This document shows, piece by piece, positions 51,424 to 58,867 of a DNA stretch of 64,000 nucleotides. This DNA is from Terrimicrobium sacchariphilum (lineage in GTDB: Bacteria; Verrucomicrobiota; Verrucomicrobiia; Chthoniobacterales; Terrimicrobiaceae). The DNA lies in assembly GCF_001613545.1 (NCBI RefSeq), contig NZ_BDCO01000002.1:1178001-1242000 (forward strand), in the 5' to 3' direction. The stretch's first letter is position 1, and each line of letters starts with the position of its first letter. The notes under the pieces were generated by a model. That model was not told where the DNA came from. It did not search any database and was given only the letters and a program-made list of their open reading frames with translations. A program made the position numbers and the translations under genes.

Positions 51424-54400
51424 CTAGGGGTTGAAACGCCGATGCTGGACCCGGCGGAAGAGGTAGTACGGCGCCAGGCCCGTGTCTTGCACGGAGAACG
51501 CCGTGGCCGGGTCGGCTATGGTCGTGTTGGCGGCATCGATGTAGCGCTCGATCGTCGTGGCCCCCTGGTACTCGGCGAGCACCTTGTTGGGGTCCTCCAC
51601 CCATTCATCGACCGGCGTTCCTTTGGATGGCCTGGCCAGGATTTGTGCCTTGTAGTGCACGGTGAAGACATTGGACTGGGTGGTGAGTCGAGGATAGATC
51701 CGCCCATAGGATGCCTCTCTGGAGTTATCTCCTGTGAGGGCATTGGTGCTCCAGAAGGATTTCATCTGCGTCAACTGCGTTCCCTGCGGAACGAGGTAGA
51801 GACTGCATATTTCCGACGGTGAGCGAAAGACTTCTCCATTCGCAAACCTGTCCTCAAACTGCCGGAGCGTGCCTGTCTTTTCCGAGACGCTGTCCGCGCC
51901 GGCTTGCTCCGCCACATCGAGGATCCGGCGGAAGCTGTCCTGGCTCGTGCTGCTTTTATAGCTGGATGCCTTGCTCGTCGGGATGGCGAGGATCTGTTCG
52001 CTTCGCAGGACGGCGCGGAGCGCCGTGTTCCTCTTGATATAGGAAAAGGGAGCGATGGCATAGTTCATATTGACTTTGCCGGCGGTGGAGAATGGCTCGC
52101 TGATGACGTAAGGCTCGACCACCGGCATCCAGAAAAAATCGAGCAACAGCGAATCCGCGGGACTGGCGGCTCCCGGATGGGCGGAGTCGGGACGAAACAG
52201 CAGCGTGCGCCACGGCACGCCTGCCTTCACTCCGGTAGGCAGCGAGCCAAAATTGACCGGGGAGGCGATGAGGCGATTGGGAGAGAAGAAGGTCGGGCCG
52301 CCAGCCTCCTGTTCCTCGTTGTCGTCAAAGTATGGCACGGATGACGGCGAGGCCCGGTATTGGTTACCCTCATCCGGTTTTCCGATGTAGGGGCCGTCTG
52401 CCACGGTCGCAGTGCCGTTGTCCCAGTCTCCGGTGGTCCATGCGGCCTGCGCCGCGGCCAGGTTGGGGAAATCGGGCTGGGAGTAGCTGGAGTAGTTCGC
52501 CCCGGGAACCAGTTTCCCGGAGGCATCGTATCCGTAAAGATACCGAGTGGATACCGAGTCATCGAGCGTGTGCGAAAAGGCGTTCGTGCCATAGCCAGGC
52601 AGGGGGACAAATACGCTGCGGTCGACCTCGGGGGATGCTGCGACGAGCCTGATATCCCCGTGGCCCGGGACGAGGCTGATCACGACATCATTGCTGCGGA
52701 TCCAGGCGCCCAGTGCCGGGTTTTCCGCTTTTCCGGGTTCGTTGCTTCCCGGGGAGTTGCTCACGATCGAGATGCGGCCCTTCTTGTTGCCCACTGCGCC
52801 ATCGGAGGAAAACGTCCACCAGTTTTCCCGCGTTCCGGCGGCGGCATTATCGACCAGTGTGGGTTGCGGCAGCGTCGGGGCTCCGGGAAACTCGGCCCGG
52901 ATCGTTTGCACCGGCGGGTCCGTATTGGTGTCGGCGCCAGCCGGGAAGATTTCGATCTTCAGTTTACCGCCGGAGAAGGCCATCGTCCCCGCATTGGGTA
53001 TCGTCACGGGCGCACTGACAAAGGGATAGACATTCTCGCTGGTGAGTCCGGTATCGGCGGGCATCACGCCTCGCGCCGGAATCTTCCCTCCGGTGAGAAC
53101 CATGCGGATACCGGTGAACCCGCCCCAGTACCGGCCATTGTAGGTGGTCACCGTATTTCCATTGGAAAGCTTGGGACCCGCCTTGAATCGCCGCACGCCG
53201 CTGCTGGGAAATGCCAGCGGCTGGCCGCTCAATGTCATCGCATTTTCAAAGGTCACTTTGATCTGGGCGTCCCCCCGGATCGCGGTCCAGCCTTGCGCTG
53301 GACAGAAAAGCTCCAGCAGGAGCGCGGCTTCCACACGCTTCTGGCCGGGTTGCAGGGCGATGCCTCCCAGTGTGCGGTTCACCTTGCTTGAATCGGGGTC
53401 GGTCGCGATGTTGCTGGGCGCATTCGCCGCATCGGCGGTGCAGATGAAATGCATGGCGATCTCCGAGACCGTGAAGAACCGGCCAAATCCCATCGTGTCG
53501 TTGGATGTCCGCAACGGCACGACCTGCCCGTGTCCAAAATCGACCTCACGGTTGGAAAGCCGGCGGCTGGTGAACTGATGGCCGCTGGTGGGATAATTGT
53601 AGCTGCCCGTGGTTTCCTGCTCGAGGAGATCGTCGAAAAGGTTGGTGGAGCGAATGTAGTCGACCATTTCTGTCAGGATCTGGTCCCGGTCGGCGGAGTA
53701 TTTCGAAAGGAAGTCGCCGCCAAAGCCGGGGATCGCTTTCCCGGTGAGGGTCTTCAGGTAGGCCAGCAACTCCGCATTGCGGGGAATGTTCTGGATGTCG
53801 TTGGTGGCGCTGCCCGAGTTGCTTCTTTGAAAATAAAAGGGATGGCCGTTGATGGTTGAGCAAAAGGCAATCAATCGATCAAATACCGTGCGATAACCGG
53901 GTGCCGTCGAGGCATTGACGGGCCACATCGACAGCTTGGGGAGGGCGAAGGGATTAAGCTCGGGCGCGCGGCTTGTCGCCGTGAGGAAAAAGCGGGCCCG
54001 GGCGAGGACATCCTGGTTGAGCGCGGTGAGATTGCGGTCGGGAGTGAAGACCAGTTCGTCGGAGGATGCCAGCAGCCGCTGGTTTGTGATTGGAAGCGGT
54101 CCAGTCGCGACCTGTGTGCCGCTTTTCGAGCCGCCTTCATCATAGCGGGGCGCCAGGCCGAGGATCTGCGCCGCGGTGAGATCAGGGAATACCGCCGACA
54201 GGTAGGTCGTGGCCGGATGCCCCGGGTACCGCTGAAATTCGTTCCGCGCCGGCTGAAAATTCGCCAGCGACCTTTCTCCCTTTCCTCCGGATCGCGGGGT
54301 ATCCCAGAATCCCCCGAAATCGCCCGCCGCGGCGTTCCAGGCATCTCCGGCGGCTGTATTGACGTTAACCTTGCAGGTTTCGTCGTCAGCCCAGTAGGCG

Positions 54401-55020
54401 ATGCGTCCGACGATGGGGTTCTTGTCCGTGGCACCCGCGACCTTGAGCTTGCCTCCACTCGAGGATGGGGCGACGAGGCTTCCATCGGAAAGGGCGTAAA
54501 GCCATCGCACAGGCATGGGCAGAGGGTTGGAGGAGGTTGCCGGGGCATTCTTGACGGTGAAACCTGCCACGGCGTTCAAGGCGCTGGCATCGGCGATGGG
54601 ATATTGGCCGGCCACCGGCGCATTCAGATCGACGTACACCCCGCTCTGGGCCGCCCAGTCTGCCGGCACCGCGTCGGCGCCCTGGAGATTGTATGTGGGG
54701 GAGATCAGTTCATTGTCGCTATAGAGTCGATAGACCGCGGTCTGTTTTCCCGAGGTGTCAAAGGTGCGAAGCAGCCCGGGCTGGGATGTCCACAGCAACC
54801 TGGGGTCCTGCGTCGCTTTCCGCAGCATGAGTTCCACCATGCCCACGGCGGAATCTCCCAGCAGTCTCGCCTGTACGGCATTGGCTCCGCTGGCCGATAC
54901 TTGAAGGTTCGTCCGGGAGGAAACGAGAAATGCCACCGCCAGCGCGGTAAGGATGATGAGGACCGCCAGGACGCTCACCAGTGCGAAACCCCGTGTCCGT
55001 TGTGTGATTGCTGTCCTCAT
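51424..55020 (-). CDS. Verru_Chthon cassette protein A (giant GspK/PilX-like), cassette 2
   Basis: This protein has 1198 residues from the ATG at 55020, which overlaps the stop of protein C by four bases; an open frame runs 37 codons further inside protein C. The leader is TRG|FALVSVLAVLIILTALAVAF and lacks Glu at +5, as in GspK. After the helix come SGANAVQARLLGDSAVGMVE and a long Ser/Thr/Gly/Pro-rich body with no recognised domain. It is a paralogue of the 1090-residue protein at 29276. It is three to four times GspK length and is last of the cassette, just before the LacI gene. Confidence 0.87.
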   Translation of the reverse strand: MRTAITQRTRGFALVSVLAVLIILTALAVAFLVSSRTNLQVSASGANAVQARLLGDSAVGMVELMLRKATQDPRLLWTSQPGLLRTFDTSGKQTAVYRLYSDNELISPTYNLQGADAVPADWAAQSGVYVDLNAPVAGQYPIADASALNAVAGFTVKNAPATSSNPLPMPVRWLYALSDGSLVAPSSSGGKLKVAGATDKNPIVGRIAYWADDETCKVNVNTAAGDAWNAAAGDFGGFWDTPRSGGKGERSLANFQPARNEFQRYPGHPATTYLSAVFPDLTAAQILGLAPRYDEGGSKSGTQVATGPLPITNQRLLASSDELVFTPDRNLTALNQDVLARARFFLTATSRAPELNPFALPKLSMWPVNASTAPGYRTVFDRLIAFCSTINGHPFYFQRSNSGSATNDIQNIPRNAELLAYLKTLTGKAIPGFGGDFLSKYSADRDQILTEMVDYIRSTNLFDDLLEQETTGSYNYPTSGHQFTSRRLSNREVDFGHGQVVPLRTSNDTMGFGRFFTVSEIAMHFICTADAANAPSNIATDPDSSKVNRTLGGIALQPGQKRVEAALLLELFCPAQGWTAIRGDAQIKVTFENAMTLSGQPLAFPSSGVRRFKAGPKLSNGNTVTTYNGRYWGGFTGIRMVLTGGKIPARGVMPADTGLTSENVYPFVSAPVTIPNAGTMAFSGGKLKIEIFPAGADTNTDPPVQTIRAEFPGAPTLPQPTLVDNAAAGTRENWWTFSSDGAVGNKKGRISIVSNSPGSNEPGKAENPALGAWIRSNDVVISLVPGHGDIRLVAASPEVDRSVFVPLPGYGTNAFSHTLDDSVSTRYLYGYDASGKLVPGANYSSYSQPDFPNLAAAQAAWTTGDWDNGTATVADGPYIGKPDEGNQYRASPSSVPYFDDNEEQEAGGPTFFSPNRLIASPVNFGSLPTGVKAGVPWRTLLFRPDSAHPGAASPADSLLLDFFWMPVVEPYVISEPFSTAGKVNMNYAIAPFSYIKRNTALRAVLRSEQILAIPTSKASSYKSSTSQDSFRRILDVAEQAGADSVSEKTGTLRQFEDRFANGEVFRSPSEICSLYLVPQGTQLTQMKSFWSTNALTGDNSREASYGRIYPRLTTQSNVFTVHYKAQILARPSKGTPVDEWVEDPNKVLAEYQGATTIERYIDAANTTIADPATAFSVQDTGLAPYYLFRRVQHRRFNP

Positions 55021-56009
55021 GTTTGACTGTTCCAAAGGCTGGTTCCCACCGGCACCGTCGTTCGGAATACGCGATAGGGGATGCGCCCGTCCTGGAGTCC
55101 GCGCTCGACCTTCTTCAGGTCGTTGTCCCATTCGGCCGGGTCGTGAAATACCTCATTGGGTTCAAACCCGAGATCCGGAGCTGCGGAGCTGTTGCCTTGC
55201 AGTCTGGCCGAGGTCGCTTCGTCGATGACGACGAGTATGACCTCCAGGCGGGGGGGCAACTGGTTCATCTCCCGCGGTTGATTGCCGGAGTTTCCAGCCC
55301 ATGACACGCCGCTGTCATAGGAGTATGATGTCGATGCGCCATCGGGCCACATGGGGCGGACGGCGAAGGCGACGACATTTTCTGCCAGCACACGAGCCGA
55401 GCCATTGGACAGGGCATTCGTTATCCAGTTTGACGGGGAGGCATACACGGACATCTTCTCAGAGGGTTGCTCGATGCTCAGGAGCCGGTAGCGAAACCGC
55501 GGATGGCCTGCGGCGAGGAAGGCCGGCTTGCCACCGATGAAGTCTCCGCTGGTGTCGTTTCCAAACTTCACGTAGTAGCCTCGTGTATTCAGGAGGCTTG
55601 CCAGCTTCGTCAACGACGAGGAATCCGAGTGACCGAGCGGCGCCTGAAAGAACACGGCATGTCCGATCTGGGCGGGCACGAGGCCGGGTCCGCAGGCGAA
55701 GCGTAGCTCCGACTGGCGACCGTAGCGGGTGGGATTCCCATCATATGACGGATCTCCGGCGGGGCGACCCGAGGCGTCGAAGTAATCGTAGTAGGTATTA
55801 AGCGTGGACTGGGAGAGTTCACGGGTGATGGTCGCAAACGCATCGCGTGCGGCGCGGAATGTCTCCTCGTGGGATTTGCCTCTGCGCCACACCTTGCTGG
55901 CCTGCGAAGTCATGTCCAGCGTGAGGGCCAGGATCAGAGATAACACGGCGATGGCCACCAGGACCTCAAGCAGCGAAAACGCCGCTCTTCGATTTTTGGG
56001 AATGGCCAT
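55017..56009 (-). CDS. Verru_Chthon cassette protein C (prepilin, GspJ-like), cassette 2
   Basis: This 330-residue protein has the prepilin motif RAA|FSLLEVLVAIAVLSLI with Glu at +5, then a helix (ASKVWRRGKSHEETFRAARDAFATITREL) as in GspJ and a large beta domain. It is paralogous in position to the protein at 28441. It is followed by protein A with a four-base overlap, and it starts directly behind protein B with no gap. Confidence 0.87.
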   Translation of the reverse strand: MAIPKNRRAAFSLLEVLVAIAVLSLILALTLDMTSQASKVWRRGKSHEETFRAARDAFATITRELSQSTLNTYYDYFDASGRPAGDPSYDGNPTRYGRQSELRFACGPGLVPAQIGHAVFFQAPLGHSDSSSLTKLASLLNTRGYYVKFGNDTSGDFIGGKPAFLAAGHPRFRYRLLSIEQPSEKMSVYASPSNWITNALSNGSARVLAENVVAFAVRPMWPDGASTSYSYDSGVSWAGNSGNQPREMNQLPPRLEVILVVIDEATSARLQGNSSAAPDLGFEPNEVFHDPAEWDNDLKKVERGLQDGRIPYRVFRTTVPVGTSLWNSQT

Positions 56010-56453
56010 TTAGCGTCCCTGGTTGGCGATCACCACCGGAAACCAGTTTGTCTGGCCGGGGAGGGTGGCATTCTCGATCCCGATCCGCACGCTCAGGCCG
56101 TCGCTGGCATTGAGTGGCTGGGAGGGCGAGCCGCGCTGCGGCAGGACGATCGGATTGGTCTCGATGCTGACCCGATATTTCCACGATGCCGCATTTGTCA
56201 TCAGCATTCCCTGGTCGTCGTAATGATAGGTGGTTGCCGGGAGGGAAAAGGACGGTTTCCAGCTGTTCTCCCCGATGCTCATGATGGTGGTTTCCAGGAT
56301 TTGTGCGCACAGGGTGCGATCCATGGATTCCCGTGTCGTCCGCATGGCCACAGGCATGAGGCCGATGATGGCTACCAGTGCCATGCCGATGATCGCGAGG
56401 CTGATGGCAACTTCGATGAGGCTGAACGCCCTGGCTCGTGCCACGCGAGGCAT
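56010..56453 (-). CDS. Verru_Chthon cassette protein B (prepilin, GspI-like), cassette 2
   Basis: This 147-residue protein has the motif ARA|FSLIEVAISLAIIGMAL with Glu at +5. The following RTLCAQILETTIMSIG and the compact C-terminal domain ending in FPVVIANQGR are GspI-like. It sits between D and C with one-base and zero gaps, forming a tight operon. Confidence 0.87.
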   Translation of the reverse strand: MPRVARARAFSLIEVAISLAIIGMALVAIIGLMPVAMRTTRESMDRTLCAQILETTIMSIGENSWKPSFSLPATTYHYDDQGMLMTNAASWKYRVSIETNPIVLPQRGSPSQPLNASDGLSVRIGIENATLPGQTNWFPVVIANQGR

Positions 56454-56454
56454 A

Positions 56455-57030
56455 CTATTCCGAGTAGCCGCGGACCAGGCCTGTTACGGGGTCGATCTGC
56501 GCGGTGAAGAAGAGAGACTTTAGCGCCGTGGGTTCCGTCCCCGGTTGGGAGATCAAGGTCAATGTGGCGGGTGACGAGGCCGGAAGGTCGGTGGAACCGT
56601 CGGGTCGAAACCGGAAGGCCACATACGGTGACGCTCCCGAGGTTTCCTTGACCGGCGCGCTTTGGAGTGCGGACGACCATGTCGTGTTTGCCGCGATCAC
56701 CACCGGGTCGTCAAAGACGATCTTTCGGTCAAACGGAGTCGCCGTCGAGCGGGTCGGGTCGTAGATCCATAGCTGGACCTCGTCGATCGCCCCGTCCGTT
56801 CTCGCATATAGCCTGCATTCCACCACCCGGTTCCGGGCGATCGCCGCGTGCCTGGCTTGATTCAGCTCATTGATCAGTTCGTTCGCCACTCCGTTGAGTC
56901 GGGAGGACTGGACCACGCTGCCGATGGGCGTGACCGAGGCGGCCGCCAGCAGAGACAGGATTGCAACCACGCAAAGCAGCTCGATCAAGGTGACTGCTCG
57001 CAACGCTCTCATCCGGGGGTCATGAAGCAT
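56455..57030 (-). CDS. Verru_Chthon cassette protein D (prepilin, GspH-like), cassette 2
   Basis: This 191-residue protein has the motif RA|VTLIELLCVVAILSLLA with Glu at +5. The segment LINELNQARHAAIARNRVVECRLY is FimT/GspH-like. The start may be at 57030 or at the Met six codons in (57012). It is first in the minus-strand cassette. The region upstream holds the palindromic module-4 operator at 57078, facing the divergent small secreted protein. Confidence 0.86.
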   Translation of the reverse strand: MLHDPRMRALRAVTLIELLCVVAILSLLAAASVTPIGSVVQSSRLNGVANELINELNQARHAAIARNRVVECRLYARTDGAIDEVQLWIYDPTRSTATPFDRKIVFDDPVVIAANTTWSSALQSAPVKETSGASPYVAFRFRPDGSTDLPASSPATLTLISQPGTEPTALKSLFFTAQIDPVTGLVRGYSE

Positions 57031-57077
57031 GGGGGAGAATTTAGGGGTGGTTGCGCAAGGATGCGACCCTGCCTCAG

Positions 57078-57097
57078 CTTTTACATAGAAGTAAAAG
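57078..57097. promoter_or_regulatory. Module-4 operator copy 3 (inverted repeat)
   Basis: CTTTTACATAGAAGTAAAAG has perfect 7-bp arms (CTTTTAC/GTAAAAG) around six bases. It lies between the divergent cassette 2 and the small secreted protein. Its first 14 bases recur exactly, in reverse, at 47401. Confidence 0.7.
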
Positions 57098-57118
57098 GGT
57101 TGTCACCCTCGGGTTATG

Positions 57119-57127
57119 AGTAAAAGC
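57119..57127. promoter_or_regulatory. Module-4 half site
   Basis: GAGTAAAAG is a half copy of the palindrome at 57078, some 21 bp downstream and before the secreted-protein gene. It could be a second repressor contact. Confidence 0.35.
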
Positions 57128-57173
57128 CCGATGCAGACTGGAGATGGACGGGGCGCGATGTTCCACTGGAGTT

Positions 57174-57680
57174 GTGAAACCTTGCATCCCTCTCGTTGTC
57201 TGCCTGCTTTCCTCCCTGCCTTGCCATGGCTCGGACCCGGAAGCTGGAATCACCAATGGCGCCATGTCCGACGGGGAGGAGACCCCGACGGGATGGGTTT
57301 GCTCATCGTTTCGCGATTCCTCCCCCCTCGTTCTCACGCGGGATACCGAGGTGTTTGCCACAGGTCCGGCTTCGCTTCGTGTCCATGCAGAGAGCGCGGA
57401 GGCGCAGGGCAATGTCTCTCAGACCTTCGTCGCCCCGGGCGGGACCTTCACCGTGGCCGGATCGATCAAGGCCGACAAATCTCTGCGCGCCACCGTGCAA
57501 CTGCAGGAAAAGAATGATGCCGGAGAGCGAATCGCCTCCCACGAAATTGCCGCGGGAAAGGAGGACTGGAAGACTTTTGAGAAAACCATCACCCTCCAGG
57601 ATCAGACAGCCAGGTGCGTCTTGATCCTGAACGTCAAGGGGCAGGGCAATGCCTGGCTGGACGAGATCGTGGTCAAGTGA
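57174..57680 (+). CDS. Small secreted carbohydrate-binding-like protein (module 4)
   Basis: I choose the GTG at 57174 (168 residues) because it starts a clean signal peptide (MKPCIPLVVCLLSSLPCHG); an ATG ten codons upstream is possible. The body is one beta-sandwich (ESAEAQGNVSQTFVAPGGTFTVAG, RCVLILNVKGQGNAWLDEIVVK) with the CBM4/9-like ending. It is divergent from cassette 2 across the operator at 57078. Its 3' end overlaps the convergent oxidoreductase gene by eight bases. Function is inferred. Confidence 0.72.
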   Translation: MKPCIPLVVCLLSSLPCHGSDPEAGITNGAMSDGEETPTGWVCSSFRDSSPLVLTRDTEVFATGPASLRVHAESAEAQGNVSQTFVAPGGTFTVAGSIKADKSLRATVQLQEKNDAGERIASHEIAAGKEDWKTFEKTITLQDQTARCVLILNVKGQGNAWLDEIVVK

Positions 57681-58701
57681 GGGCTTCCTCCGCGCTGGAG
57701 AGCCGCGCTATGGTGCGCGCGCTTTCCAGGAGTCGGGCTTCATAAGCTCGCGAAATGGGCGCATCGCTTAGGATGTCCTGATAGAAATCGGACCAGAGAT
57801 AGTTCCCGGAGATGGCGTCGAACATTACGCAATGCGCCTCGGTGCGGCGACATCCCGTACCCCGGACGAGAGTGACCTCGGATTCCCGCATGCCATAGGT
57901 GCTTCGGTACGGTCCGCAGTTTCGGTAAATCGTGCCATTCTCAAAGTTGAGGATCAGGCTGTTGCGATAGGAGTCTCCATCCTCGACGCAAAAGGATGCA
58001 AAGATGGACCCCAGGCACCCATTGGCAAAGCGAAGCTGCAGGGTTGCGTTGTCGGCCGTGGGACGGCCTGTCCTCAGCCGTTCCGTCATGGGCCGGATCT
58101 GCAACGGCTCGCCGGCAAAGTGGATGAAGTCATTCAGCAAATAGACTCCGAGCCGGAGCACAGGCGCCGCAGGACAGGCGACCGGATCATCATACCAGCT
58201 CTGGTCCGCGCGTTCGCAGTATGAAGCCCATACCTCCCCGCGAATCGAGACCAGCCGGCCCATGTCAAACTGCTCCCTCCATTGGTCGATCTGTCGCAGG
58301 TCGGGCGTGGGGCGGGGGGACGGCGAGTTGACATGCACGACGCGGCGGCGGTCCCTGGCCACCCGCAGCGACGTGGCCAGCTTCTCCGGGTCAAACTCGA
58401 TCGGCTTCGTGGTGACGACATGCTTCCCTGCCTCCACGATGGTCTGGATCAAGGCAGCTCGCCCGGCGGGAGGAGTAAACAGGCCGATGGCCTCGATCGA
58501 CTTGTCCTCCAGCATGGCCTCCAGCGAGTCATGGACCGGCAGCTTCCAGCGATGAGCCACGGTATCGCGGCGGGAGGTGTTGAGATCATAACACCCGGCG
58601 ATCTCGAACAGGGCATGATCCGGGTATGGGGGCAGGAGATGACGGATGATATCTTCCCCGAAACGGAGGCCTACGATGCCAAGACGAATTTTCCGCGACA
58701 T
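57673..58701 (-). CDS. Gfo/Idh/MocA-family oxidoreductase
   Basis: This 342-residue protein has the Rossmann start RLGIVGLRFGEDI (a shortened GxGxxG) and the conserved K99-P100 in TKPIEF (EKP motif variant). The C-terminal part has the sheet typical of the family (YLLNDFIHFAGEP, NATLQLRFANGCLGSIFASF). Such enzymes use NAD(P) on sugars, inositols or sugar acids. It is cytoplasmic and divergent from the lyase gene, between operator-like CTTTTAC repeats. The substrate cannot be assigned. Confidence 0.88.
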   Translation of the reverse strand: MSRKIRLGIVGLRFGEDIIRHLLPPYPDHALFEIAGCYDLNTSRRDTVAHRWKLPVHDSLEAMLEDKSIEAIGLFTPPAGRAALIQTIVEAGKHVVTTKPIEFDPEKLATSLRVARDRRRVVHVNSPSPRPTPDLRQIDQWREQFDMGRLVSIRGEVWASYCERADQSWYDDPVACPAAPVLRLGVYLLNDFIHFAGEPLQIRPMTERLRTGRPTADNATLQLRFANGCLGSIFASFCVEDGDSYRNSLILNFENGTIYRNCGPYRSTYGMRESEVTLVRGTGCRRTEAHCVMFDAISGNYLWSDFYQDILSDAPISRAYEARLLESARTIARLSSAEEALT

Positions 58702-58748
58702 TTGTTGCCAGTCTACATCCGGCCTTTTTCTCGCAGAGCGTCATTCCA

Positions 58749-58762
58749 CTTTTACGGAAAAA
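58749..58762. promoter_or_regulatory. Module-4 operator copy 4
   Basis: CTTTTACGGAAAAA lies between the divergent oxidoreductase and lyase genes, about 105 bp before the lyase start. It keeps the CTTTTAC arm found at 57078. Confidence 0.45.
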
Positions 58763-58795
58763 CCCGCTCCACTCCTGTCGCGACTTCTCGTTGGG

Positions 58796-58808
58796 TTTTG
58801 TGTAAAAG
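58796..58808. promoter_or_regulatory. Module-4 operator copy 5
   Basis: TTTTGTGTAAAAG carries the GTAAAAG arm (reverse complement CTTTTAC) about 60 bp before the lyase ATG. With 58749 it makes a pair facing opposite ways about 47 bp apart. Confidence 0.45.
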
Positions 58809-58867
58809 CGGTGCGTACTTCGACTTCCCTCCATCGCTTCATCAGGGTTCCTCCACTTCCCCGCTCT

